Assembly (NCBI RefSeq): GCF_003991425.1
Contig: NZ_CP034346.1
Location: 2,579,501-2,643,500 of the forward strand
DNA: 64,000 nt
Direction: 5' to 3'
Source of the DNA: Paenibacillus lutimineralis
GTDB taxonomy: Bacteria > Bacillota > Bacilli > Paenibacillales > Paenibacillaceae
In this document: positions 45,239-53,417 of the stretch, in pieces
Layout: each line of letters starts with the position of its first letter
How positions within the stretch are numbered: the first letter of the stretch is position 1
Translations under genes and position numbers: made by a program
The notes under the pieces: generated by a model
Database searches by the model: none
The model's input: only the letters and a program-made list of their open reading frames with translations
Told to the model about the DNA's origin: nothing

Positions 45239-46918
45239 ATGGATGTACGGTATGTACTCGGAATTGATTATGGCACGGAGTCAGGGCGTGTTGTACTTGT
45301 AGATGTGAGTGATGGCCAGGAGATAGCTTGGCATGTGACGCCTTATCCTCATGGCGTCATGGATGTGGAGCTTTCGGGAACTGGGGTCAAGCTGGGAGCG
45401 GAGTGGGCGCTGCAGCATCCTCAGGATTATGTGGAGGTGCTGAGGAAATCCGTTCCCAAAGTTCTGGAGATTTCCGGCGCTCAGCCGGAGCAGATTATTG
45501 GGATTGGTGTCGATTTTACCTCCAGCACGATACTTCCCGTCGATCAAGATGCTAATCCGTTATGCTATGCCGAGGAGTTCCGCGGTGAGCCTCATGCTTA
45601 TGTAAAGCTGTGGAAGCATCATGCAGCCCAGCACGAGGCTAATCTTATCAACGAGCTTGCAGCTTCGCGGGCAGAGAGTTTCCTCGGAAGGTACGGCGGC
45701 AAGGTGTCTTCCGAATGGATGACGGCCAAAGCTCTCCAGGTGCTTCGGGAACGCCCCGATATTTATGACGCGGCAGACCGCTTTGTAGAGGCTGCGGATT
45801 GGATCGTATTTGTCATGACCGGGGCTTTGAAGCGAAATAGCGGGTGCGCTGGTTATAAATCGCTTTGGCATCGCAGAGAGGGATATCCTTCGACGGAATT
45901 TTATCGGAATCTGGATCCCCGCTTTGCTTCGTTTGCTGAGGTTAAACTGAAGGGAGATATCGTGACACTGGGCGAGTCGGCAGGCTTACTCACGGAAGAG
46001 GCTGCAGGCATGATGGGCCTGCGACCAGGTATAGCCGTGGCCCCGGGCATTATTGACGCTCACGCAGCGGTCCCGGGGGTTGGAGCGACCACATCCGGAG
46101 ATATGGTACTGTCGATGGGAACCTCGTTATGCCATTTACTGCTTAGCGATCAGGAAATTCAAGTGGAAGGCATTTGCGGCATAGTGGAGGACGGAATTAT
46201 TCCCGGGCTGTATGCTTATGAAGCCGGCCAGCCGGCTGTAGGGGATATGTTCGGCTGGTATGTGAAGCAGGGGATACCTGCTTATGTGGAAAGGCAGGCC
46301 GAACAGGCGGGCGTGTCAGTTCATGAATGGCTGGAAGCCAGAGCGGCTAAGCTACTGCCCGGCGAGAGCGGGTTGATCGCACTCGATTGGTGGAACGGGA
46401 ACCGTTCGAACTTGGTGAATTCCGAGCTCAGCGGCATGATTATCGGCCTAACACTGCAAACAAGACCCGAGGAGATTTACCGGGCTTTACTGGAATCTGC
46501 GGCGTTTGGGACTCGCCATATTATCGAGGCGTTTGAAGCTGTCGGGGTAGAGGTTCAGGAACTGTACGCTTGCGGCGGATTGCCGCAGAAAAACAAGCTC
46601 CTGATGCAGCTATATGCGGATATCACTGGTCGAGAGATTAAAATTGCCGCTTCAGCACAGACTCCCGCACTAGGAGCAGCGATGTTTGGGGCGGTAGCAG
46701 CTGGTTCCTTACGAGGCGGCTATGATACGATTCAGGAAGCAGCCAAGCATATGGTTCATCTCCAGGAACAGAGCTATTCGCCGAACACAGCGCATCAAGC
46801 AATGTATGATGAGCTATATAGGGAGTATCGCCGACTGCATGATTATTTCGGCCGGGGCAGTAATTATGTAATGCCTAGATTAAAGCAGCTGCAGAAAAAG
46901 GCCGTTACGACTTCCTGA
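45239..46918 (+). CDS. FGGY sugar kinase, ribulokinase (AraB)-like
   Basis: About 559 residues of the FGGY kinase family. The N terminus [17 protein letters not shown] holds the phosphate loop; [20 protein letters not shown] and [20 protein letters not shown] are the second-domain motifs. The stretch [22 protein letters not shown] and [20 protein letters not shown] closely resembles bacillar L-ribulokinase AraB rather than fuculokinase FucK. It may therefore phosphorylate L-fuculose or ribulose, at C1 or C5. The ATG at 45239 follows GGGGAGGAG; the frame is open upstream without a proper site. Confidence 0.88.
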   Translation: MDVRYVLGIDYGTESGRVVLVDVSDGQEIAWHVTPYPHGVMDVELSGTGVKLGAEWALQHPQDYVEVLRKSVPKVLEISGAQPEQIIGIGVDFTSSTILPVDQDANPLCYAEEFRGEPHAYVKLWKHHAAQHEANLINELAASRAESFLGRYGGKVSSEWMTAKALQVLRERPDIYDAADRFVEAADWIVFVMTGALKRNSGCAGYKSLWHRREGYPSTEFYRNLDPRFASFAEVKLKGDIVTLGESAGLLTEEAAGMMGLRPGIAVAPGIIDAHAAVPGVGATTSGDMVLSMGTSLCHLLLSDQEIQVEGICGIVEDGIIPGLYAYEAGQPAVGDMFGWYVKQGIPAYVERQAEQAGVSVHEWLEARAAKLLPGESGLIALDWWNGNRSNLVNSELSGMIIGLTLQTRPEEIYRALLESAAFGTRHIIEAFEAVGVEVQELYACGGLPQKNKLLMQLYADITGREIKIAASAQTPALGAAMFGAVAAGSLRGGYDTIQEAAKHMVHLQEQSYSPNTAHQAMYDELYREYRRLHDYFGRGSNYVMPRLKQLQKKAVTTS

Positions 46919-46985
46919 CTCTTTACAACGAAGCGATATCAACCTTAGATTTAATTACATTTGTAAAAAGAAGGAAGGAAAACCG

Positions 46986-47510
46986 ATGATACTGGGTGAC
47001 ATCAGGAACCTGGATCAAGAGAAGCATTTATACCCTTCGGCTGTACGAAGAGGGCTGGAATATATAATGCTGCATCAGCTAGAGGATGCTCCACCCGGTA
47101 AATATGAGCTGGAAAGTGAAGAGATGTTTGCTATTGTCCAGGAGTATACTACGATGCCGATTTGTGGTCAGCAATACGAATCTCACTACAGCTATATCGA
47201 TATTCAGTATTTGGTGAGCGGTATGGAACGGATCGGCTGGAAAAGATATGATGAGAGCTTGAAGATTAGCGTAAACCGCCTTTGCGAGGACGATATACAA
47301 TTTTATGAGGATGGCTTCAGCTTAAGCGAGACAGATAAATTGTCCGGTAAAGAGAGTTGGCAAAGGGAAGGCAGTGACTTGATTATGGAGCCAGGGTTGT
47401 TCGCTGTGTTCTTCCCAACGGATCTGCATCGCCCATGTGGTCACGTGCACAGAGAGAGCAGAATTCGCAAGATCGTTATAAAAATTCACCGAAGTCTCTT
47501 CATGATTTAA
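46986..47510 (+). CDS. YhcH/YjgK/YiaL-family protein
   Basis: A 174-residue beta-sandwich protein of the YhcH/YiaL/EbgC family: MILGDIRNLDQEKHLYPSAV at the start, ESHYSYIDIQYLVSGMERIGW and VFFPTDLHRPCGHVHRESRIRKIVIKI, with conserved His and Glu residues that bind a metal. Relatives sit in sialic acid, ascorbate and beta-galactoside clusters, and are thought to act on sugar anomers or related intermediates. Last gene of the sugar island, 67 bp after the kinase. AGAAGGAAGG precedes the start. Confidence 0.85.
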   Translation: MILGDIRNLDQEKHLYPSAVRRGLEYIMLHQLEDAPPGKYELESEEMFAIVQEYTTMPICGQQYESHYSYIDIQYLVSGMERIGWKRYDESLKISVNRLCEDDIQFYEDGFSLSETDKLSGKESWQREGSDLIMEPGLFAVFFPTDLHRPCGHVHRESRIRKIVIKIHRSLFMI

Positions 47511-47591
47511 TAAATCCAACAAGGTAGAAATCCGTTCACAAAGGCGAATGCAGCATAGGCTTCCGAAGCAGCTGTTCTTTTGTTCTTAGTT

Positions 47592-47630
47592 CCCTCAGTT
47601 CATTTTAATAGAACTGAGGGTTTTGTTTTC
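47592..47630 (+). terminator. Terminator of the sugar island
   Basis: Perfect 10-bp stem CCCTCAGTTC (47592-47601) and GAACTGAGGG (47611-47620) followed by TTTTGTTTTC. Confidence 0.85.
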
Positions 47631-47712
47631 TCTTCTCATTTTATGCGGGAAGTCGAAATTCGTTGGGTGACAAGCCATTTAAACACTCTGTATAGCGGTA
47701 ATTTCCTATCAC

Positions 47713-48282
47713 TTAGTCTTCAATCAAAATAAACTCTTTAAGGTTGTCTCGAATATAACTGCCAATTTTTTGTATGGTTAATGGAGAGGCTTCATTGAAT
47801 TTATTGGACAAAGGGCTTATTAATTCAAACAGTTCTTGATTACGGACAATATCTTCACGCGTCACATTAAACTCATCCAAACTTCTCGGATGATGATATG
47901 TTTTAAGAACCGACTCGACGCTTTCGAGGATTTGTAGCATATGTTCATCCCTATAATAGTTGACTCCAGATTTGATTGCTGACCAAATTCTAGGCTGAGC
48001 AAAAAAATAAGCACTCCACCAATAAAACTCTTCCAGGGATTCAACTGCGTGATCATAAAATACGTGAAAAGAGAACAACGCCCGTTGACCATCGGTAAGA
48101 TCACTATAAAATTTTTCCTTGATCATCGAGCTATTCTCTAAGGTATGATCGGCCATTCTTTGCTTGTAAGCGCGTATTAGCGGCTCGAAACAAACATGGC
48201 ACACTTCTTCAAGACTTAGCGAATCCAATTCCCATCTTTTCACCTTTGAAATCAATATATAAATCACTCTCCTCTCCAACAT
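47713..48282 (-). CDS. Uncharacterised helical protein
   Basis: No family recognised. The protein of 160-190 residues is all-helical and charged: RWELDSLSLEEVCHVCFEPL, a central YSDLTDGQRALFSFHVFYDH, FYWWSAYFFAQPRIW, and a C-terminal SPLTIQKIGSYIRDNLKEF. It has no signal peptide. The start is uncertain: GGAGAGGAG lies upstream of TTG (48255) and an ATG at 48282 precedes that site. The frame runs further upstream without a plausible start. It lies alone on the minus strand between two plus-strand operons. Confidence 0.65.
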   Translation of the reverse strand: MLERRVIYILISKVKRWELDSLSLEEVCHVCFEPLIRAYKQRMADHTLENSSMIKEKFYSDLTDGQRALFSFHVFYDHAVESLEEFYWWSAYFFAQPRIWSAIKSGVNYYRDEHMLQILESVESVLKTYHHPRSLDEFNVTREDIVRNQELFELISPLSNKFNEASPLTIQKIGSYIRDNLKEFILIED

Positions 48283-48431
48283 TATACAGGAGAAGATCGA
48301 AATGGATATACATGATGTGCATCTTGACAATGGAGCATCGCCCCCTTCCTGGTACTTAACCATTTGCCCAGTTCACGCATACACATAGAACAAAGCCTAA
48401 TTTTATGGTGACTGTGAAAGAGGTGACAGGC

Positions 48432-49436
48432 ATGATCAAGCGAAATGCGATGCTGCTGATTGCCCTCCTGGTGCTGTTTACGTCGGGATTGGCGGGTTGT
48501 GCAGGCGGTAGCGGGGCAAAGATCAGAATCGGTGAGGTTACGCGTTCGGTCTTCTATGCACCCGAATATGTTGCTCTGGAGAAGGGATTCTTCAAGGAAG
48601 AAGGTCTTGATGTTGAGCTGCAGACGACAGCTGGCGGAGACAAGACCATGACGGCGTTGCTGTCCGGTGCAATAGACGTAGCTCTGGTCGGAGCTGAGAC
48701 ATCCATATACGTATACCAGCAAGGTGCGGAAGACCCGGTCATTAACTTTGCCCAGCTGACACAGACGGACGGTACCTTCCTTGTTGCACGGGAAGAGACA
48801 GGTGAATTCGATTGGTCGAAATTGAATGGGAGTGTCTTCCTCGGTCAAAGAAAAGGCGGTATGCCGCAGATGGCTGGTGAGTTTACACTCAAGAAGCATG
48901 GAATCGACCCTCACGCCGATCTGGAATTGATCCAAAATATTGAATTCGCCAACATAGCCGCTGCGTTCGCATCAGGTACGGGACAATATGTTCAATTGTT
49001 CGAACCGCAAGCTTCGATATTTGAACGTGAAGGCAAGGGCCATGTTGTAGCTTCGTTTGGTACGGAGAGCGGACAGCTGCCCTATACCGTATTCATGACC
49101 AAGCAGAGTTATATGAACAAGCATAAAGATGCAGTCCAGAAGTTTACGAACGCGATCTATAAAGCCCAGATGTGGGTTGGATCACATACGCCGGAGGAGA
49201 CCGCGAAGACGATAGCACCCTACTTCAAAGATACAGATATGGACATTCTGACCAGCTCAGTGAAGCGCTATCTCGAGCAAGGAACCTACGCTTCAACACC
49301 AGCCCTACATGAAGAAGCCTGGAACAATCTGCTTGATGTTATGGATAGTGCGGGAGAACTGAAGGGACGCGTAGAGATGGCGAAGGTGGTTAACAATGAT
49401 TTTGCGGAATCTGCAGTTAAGGCAAGTTCCAAATAA
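48432..49436 (+). CDS. NMT1/SsuA-like ABC solute-binding lipoprotein
   Basis: A 334-residue lipoprotein (lipobox LAGC, Cys about residue 23) with the NMT1/THI5-like fold: GEVTRSVFYAPEYVALEKGF, GLDVELQTTAGGDKTMTALL, GAIDVALVGAETSIYVY. The family binds pyrimidines, sulfonates, riboflavin or aromatic compounds. It heads a three-gene operon with an ATPase and a permease of the taurine/nitrate-type importers. GAGGTGA precedes the start at 48432. There is no thiamine or FMN riboswitch signature before it, so thiamine-related uptake is not supported. Confidence 0.88.
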   Translation: MIKRNAMLLIALLVLFTSGLAGCAGGSGAKIRIGEVTRSVFYAPEYVALEKGFFKEEGLDVELQTTAGGDKTMTALLSGAIDVALVGAETSIYVYQQGAEDPVINFAQLTQTDGTFLVAREETGEFDWSKLNGSVFLGQRKGGMPQMAGEFTLKKHGIDPHADLELIQNIEFANIAAAFASGTGQYVQLFEPQASIFEREGKGHVVASFGTESGQLPYTVFMTKQSYMNKHKDAVQKFTNAIYKAQMWVGSHTPEETAKTIAPYFKDTDMDILTSSVKRYLEQGTYASTPALHEEAWNNLLDVMDSAGELKGRVEMAKVVNNDFAESAVKASSK

Positions 49437-49463
49437 TTAACCGGACGGAAGGGAGTGTGAGCG

Positions 49464-50273
49464 GTGGTTCCTGTCGTAGAACTGAAGGATTTGGATCATT
49501 TATATTTAACGGATCGGGAAGCGATACTTGCACTCAAGGGGATCAATCTGGCCGTGAATGCGGGTGAATTTATCAGCTTGGTTGGCCCTAGCGGCTGCGG
49601 CAAGACCACGCTTCTATCACTGATTGCCGGATTATTGTCCCCGTCCCGGGGACAGGTGCTGCTGCATGGCAAGCCGATCATGGGGCCAACACCTGAGATC
49701 GGCTACATGCTGCAGCAGGACTATTTATTTCCTTGGCGGACGATTCTAAGTAATGCACAACTTGGTCTTGAATTAACCAGAAGATTGAATGAACGTAGCA
49801 CCCTTATGGTCATGGAGCTTCTGGAGGGGATGGGGCTAGGGAATACAGCGAATCAGTATCCGCATCAACTCTCAGGGGGGATGCGGCAGCGTGTGGCGCT
49901 CGTCCGTACTTTGGCAACGGACCCGGACCTGCTGCTTCTGGATGAGCCTTTCTCGGCGCTCGATTATCAGACGAAGCTTCAGCTGGAGGATCTTGTCGTT
50001 GATACGCTTAGGCAAAGGGGCAAGACCGGGATACTGGTCACGCATGATTTGTCAGAAGCTATTGCGGTGAGCGATCGGGTTATTGTCCTTGCCGCGAAGC
50101 CGGGAAGAATGAAGAGCACTTATGATATCCCGGACAACATTCGAAAACTACAACCTTTCTATGCCAGAGAGGAAGAAGGCTTCAACGAGTTATTCCAGGA
50201 AATATGGCGTGATCTGGAGACTTCGGAGGAGAGGGGGATGAAGGATGTCGCTCACACAAACTTTGAAGGTTAA
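49464..50273 (+). CDS. ABC importer ATPase (nitrate/sulfonate type)
   Basis: A 269-residue ATPase: Walker A GPSGCGKTT (about 41-49), Q-loop GYMLQQDYLFPWRTI, signature LSGGMRQR, Walker B LLLLDEPFSALD, H-loop ILVTHDLSEAI. The LSGGMRQR and FPWRTI features are typical of SsuB/TauB/NrtD. GTG start after GAAGGGAG. It overlaps the next gene by 29 bp, so translation is coupled. Confidence 0.92.
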   Translation: MVPVVELKDLDHLYLTDREAILALKGINLAVNAGEFISLVGPSGCGKTTLLSLIAGLLSPSRGQVLLHGKPIMGPTPEIGYMLQQDYLFPWRTILSNAQLGLELTRRLNERSTLMVMELLEGMGLGNTANQYPHQLSGGMRQRVALVRTLATDPDLLLLDEPFSALDYQTKLQLEDLVVDTLRQRGKTGILVTHDLSEAIAVSDRVIVLAAKPGRMKSTYDIPDNIRKLQPFYAREEEGFNELFQEIWRDLETSEERGMKDVAHTNFEG

Positions 50274-51081
50274 TCATGGGGAGAAGGATTGGATCAAGGA
50301 GCAATGGCACAGGCATCGTCGGCAAAAAAGCATGCGTAGACGTCTTGTACTAAGTACTCAACTAGCGCTTCTGTTTATATTCATCGGGTTATGGGAGCTG
50401 GCTGGTCAATTGAAATGGATTGACGTCTTAATCTTCAGCTACCCATCCAAGGTCGCTCGGCAAATTGCCAAGGATGCCTTGTCCGGCGAACTGTGGCCAC
50501 ACCTTGGGATTACGGTGGCTGAGACGGCGGTCGGTTTCTTACTTGGAACGTTGATCGGAACTGCCCTAGCGGTTGTAATCTGGTGGTCGCCGTTCCTGTG
50601 CAGGGTGCTGGATCCTTATATGGTCGTGTTCAACAGCATGCCTAAGGTTGCGCTAGGGCCGATATTTATCGTGATGTTCGGAGCGGGTTATACAGCGATC
50701 GTCATTACGACACTGTCCATTACGGTCATCGTTACGACCCTAGTGGTATATAACAGCTTTAACGAGGTGGATCAGAACTTGATCAAGGTTATTCGAACGT
50801 TTGGCGGCACACGCCGTGACGTGTTCTTAAAGGCGATTCTGCCAGCCTCATTCCCTACGATCGTATCCACCTTAAAGGTGAACGTCGGCATGGCTTGGGT
50901 AGGTGTCATCGTTGGAGAATTTCTCGTCGCAAAAATAGGGCTAGGCTATTTGATCGTCTATGGTTTTCAAGTGTTTAATTTCACCCTGGTGCTGTCCAGC
51001 CTGGTCATTATTGCTATTGTGGCGACGGCGATGTATCAACTGGTCGTATATATTGAACGCAAACTGCTGAAGGAGCGGTAA
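50245..51081 (+). CDS. ABC importer permease (SsuC/TauC-like)
   Basis: A 278-residue permease with about six helices and the binding-protein-dependent signature GGTRRDVFLKAILPASFPTIVSTLKVN. It begins inside the end of the ATPase gene and ends in a terminator whose loop holds the stop codon. With the two upstream genes it forms a complete importer of unknown, probably small anionic or aromatic, substrate. Confidence 0.9.
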   Translation: MSLTQTLKVNHGEKDWIKEQWHRHRRQKSMRRRLVLSTQLALLFIFIGLWELAGQLKWIDVLIFSYPSKVARQIAKDALSGELWPHLGITVAETAVGFLLGTLIGTALAVVIWWSPFLCRVLDPYMVVFNSMPKVALGPIFIVMFGAGYTAIVITTLSITVIVTTLVVYNSFNEVDQNLIKVIRTFGGTRRDVFLKAILPASFPTIVSTLKVNVGMAWVGVIVGEFLVAKIGLGYLIVYGFQVFNFTLVLSSLVIIAIVATAMYQLVVYIERKLLKER

Positions 51082-51097
51082 GCTCCTTCTTTTTTTG
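51068..51097 (+). terminator. Terminator overlapping the permease stop codon
   Basis: GAAGGAGC (51069-51076) pairs with GCTCCTTC (51082-51089), followed by TTTTTTTG; the loop GGTAA contains the TAA stop of the permease gene. Confidence 0.85.
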
Positions 51098-51237
51098 TTG
51101 CCATCGCATTGCCCGTCTTTGGCAAATCGAGTACGATGATGAAGTGAAATAGATGAATTTTGAATCCAGGAATTCAGGTTAATTTTGCGCAAATGTTCAA
51201 AAGGTATATCTAGAGTCTGTTAATAAAGGGTGATTAG

Positions 51238-52221
51238 ATGGGATTCAGAGTAATTAAGACAGCGATCGCCACGGTACTGGCTATCATCATATCTGACGCG
51301 TTTAACATCGAAGGCGCACTATCCGCCGGCCTGCTGGCCATTCTGGGGGTTGATGTAACGCGCAAGCGCAGCATTGCAACGGTATCTTCCCGATTCTTTG
51401 CCTCCATCTTGGGCCTCATTATGGCGTTTATTCTTTTCTACATACTTGGCTTCCATATTTGGGTGTTGGCCGTCTACATCTTAATCGCATTCCCGCTCCT
51501 TTCCCGCGCGAATTTCAAAGAAGGAATCGTCACGAGCTCTGTCGTGGTGTTCCGTGTATTTGGTGGTGAGGTGATTAGTCTGCAGGTGATGGCAACGCAG
51601 ATCGAATTACTATTGATCGGCCTTGGCTCCGCCATGATCGTGAATCTGCTATATATGCCGAAGGAGGAAGATAAGCTGTTCAAGATCCGCCTTAAAGTAG
51701 ACGGGCTATTCTCGGTTATTTTCAAGCATATTGCGACATCCCTTCGTGATCCGGAGCATCTATGGGATGGCAAAGAGTTAATTGAGGCAGGCAAATTGGT
51801 TGACGAAGGGCTAGCCTCTGCAAATCGAGCCCTTGAGAACCAGTTGATCTCGCCGAACGAGGCATGGAATGTCTATTTCTATATGCGTAAACAGCAATTG
51901 GATCGAATCGAAGGGATGCTTGAAATGATCTCTCTCGTCTATGAACGGATTCCACAAGGTGAAGCCGTGGCCACGCTATTTGAGCAGCTAAGTGTCGATG
52001 TAACCCGGGAGTTCTATTCAGGGCAGACGGAGGAAATGCAGATCCAGCTTGACCAGCAATTCAAACAGATGAGGCTCCCTGCATCGCGGGAAGAGTTCGA
52101 ATTACGAGCCCATCTCCTGCAACTCTCCCGCGAGCTAGCTTATTTCCTAGAGATCGCTAAGAAGGACAAGTCACGTCGTACGGTTCAGAATTCGGCTGGA
52201 GCTGATGCAGAAGAGTCTTGA
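51238..52221 (+). CDS. Aromatic acid exporter family (FUSC-like) protein, YqjA-like
   Basis: A 327-residue protein. The N-terminal 150 residues contain four or so membrane helices (VIKTAIATVLAIIISDAFNI, RFFASILGLIMAFILFYILG) with the GVDVTRKRSIATVSSRF loop of the ArAE_1 family; the C-terminal half is a long helical cytoplasmic domain (NEAWNVYFYMRKQQLDRIEG). It resembles B. subtilis YqjA (322 residues), whose role is unknown; related FUSC proteins export aromatic acids. GGGTGATTAG lies just before the ATG. Confidence 0.82.
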   Translation: MGFRVIKTAIATVLAIIISDAFNIEGALSAGLLAILGVDVTRKRSIATVSSRFFASILGLIMAFILFYILGFHIWVLAVYILIAFPLLSRANFKEGIVTSSVVVFRVFGGEVISLQVMATQIELLLIGLGSAMIVNLLYMPKEEDKLFKIRLKVDGLFSVIFKHIATSLRDPEHLWDGKELIEAGKLVDEGLASANRALENQLISPNEAWNVYFYMRKQQLDRIEGMLEMISLVYERIPQGEAVATLFEQLSVDVTREFYSGQTEEMQIQLDQQFKQMRLPASREEFELRAHLLQLSRELAYFLEIAKKDKSRRTVQNSAGADAEES

Positions 52222-52264
52222 GCCAAGGAAATATGTATGTTTAGTTCATATTGTAGGCAATAAC

Positions 52265-52312
52265 GAACCTCTCGGGGGTGCTTTTGCACAGAAGCCCGAG
52301 AGGTTCTTTGTA
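52265..52312 (+). terminator. Terminator after the ArAE-like gene
   Basis: GAACCTCTCGGG (52265-52276) and CCCGAGAGGTTC (52295-52306) form a 12-bp stem, followed by TTTG. Perfect stem, only a short T tract. Confidence 0.75.
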
Positions 52313-52492
52313 AATTGCAGAATAACCAGAGAACATATATTTTGAGTTATCATTACATATATATATTTTAAGGATTTGGATGGATAAAGCTTGACTTATA
52401 GGCATTCACATAATTATTTATGCTTACATATTCAACATTTGCCTATGTCCCGCATACATATGTATGGAATGATGTATGGAGGAGGTTCTAAC

Positions 52493-53035
52493 ATGTCATT
52501 GAAATATCAAAGTAGAGAGATTATCACGAAAGCGATCTGCGGAAAAGGTCGTAAGTTCTCTACCGTAACACATACCGTGACTCCGCCTCATAAGCCGTCT
52601 AGCATTCTGGGGGCCTGGATTATCAACCACCAGTATGAAGCGGTAGCGGCCGGCGACGGAATTGAAGTTATTGGTACTTACGATATCAACATCTGGTACT
52701 CCTATGATAAAAATTCGCAGACTGAAGTAGCAAAGGAAACGGTGTCTTATGTAGATAACGTTCCGCTCAATTACCTGGATTCCAGACACCGCCCTTCAAC
52801 GGTAGAGGTTACTGCGGAGGCAACGCAGGAGCCTAGCACCGTTGAGGCAAGTGTGACTGGCGACGGACGGGTATCGATTCGTGTAGAACGTGAATTCGCC
52901 GTAGAACTCGTGGCAGAGACGAAATTGAATGTTCTTGTCGTGCCTGGCAATGCTGAAGACAAAGAATATGATTTCGGATCTGACTCCGAAGATTACGAGG
53001 ATTTAGATCCAGACCTCCTCGACGACGAGCTTTAG
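52493..53035 (+). CDS. cotE: Outer spore coat morphogenetic protein CotE
   Basis: A 180-residue protein matching CotE in length and sequence: YQSREIITKAICGKGRKFST, ILGAWIINHQYEAVAAGDGIEV, IWYSYDKNSQTEVAKETVSY, and a strongly acidic C-terminal tail (DFGSDSEDYEDLDPDLLDDE). CotE is made in the mother cell and directs assembly of the outer coat; the acidic tail binds coat partners. GGAGGAGG precedes the ATG at 52493. A candidate sigma-E-type -10, CATACATA (52453-52460), lies upstream, with a poorly spaced ATATT (52428-52432) as -35. The cotE-to-mutS order is conserved in Bacilli. Confidence 0.93.
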   Translation: MSLKYQSREIITKAICGKGRKFSTVTHTVTPPHKPSSILGAWIINHQYEAVAAGDGIEVIGTYDINIWYSYDKNSQTEVAKETVSYVDNVPLNYLDSRHRPSTVEVTAEATQEPSTVEASVTGDGRVSIRVEREFAVELVAETKLNVLVVPGNAEDKEYDFGSDSEDYEDLDPDLLDDEL

Positions 53036-53104
53036 GAGAGTGCTTCAAGAAGCGAGCTGCTGCATTGCAGTTTGAGCCCCGAAGCTTTTTGACATCCTTA
53101 AAAC

Positions 53105-53233
53105 GTATGTTCAAAAAGTCAGACCTTCAGCACCAAGCAGCACCGAGATTCCTGCTCCGATAAGCGTTGTCTTGATAAGCTTTGGCTGATCGTCTAAATC
53201 GTGATCCGAGGGGGACTTTTTGAGCTACCTCTT
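53105..53233. repeat. MITE-like dispersed element, copy B
   Basis: About 129 bp, starting CGTATGTTCAAAAAGTCAG and ending GGGACTTTTTGAGCTACCTCT. Same ends as copy A at 21147-21254, different centre. The ends CAAAAAGTC/GACTTTTTG are perfect inverted repeats in this copy. Confidence 0.7.
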
Positions 53234-53287
53234 AAGAAGTGGGTAATTGGATTATAGTCTACTATATGCGGCAGGGGCGTCGTCGTC

Positions 53288-53314
53288 GAGGGCGGCTGCC
53301 CTCTTTTTGTTTTT
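53288..53314 (+). terminator. Terminator before the amidoligase gene
   Basis: Perfect GAGGGC-GGCT-GCCCTC stem-loop (53288-53303) followed by TTTTTGTTTTT. Confidence 0.85.
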
Positions 53315-53417
53315 AATTTGAGGATTGAGTGGTCCATGCCTAGGTAGTTGTTAACGGTTATCTATGAAGGGAAATCCAAACTTTGTTAATTCCAAGCTGA
53401 GTGGGGGTATCAATGAA

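Larger units (their letters stand above)
53036..53417. other. Gap with repeat element and terminator between cotE and amidoligase gene
   Basis: This 382-bp gap holds copy B of the MITE-like element (53105-53233) and a terminator (53288-53308). The rest is without recognisable features. Confidence 0.6.

Noticed and set aside
48364..48431. Thiamine riboswitch upstream of the NMT1-like transporter
   Set aside because: The TPP core motifs are absent and the gap is too short.
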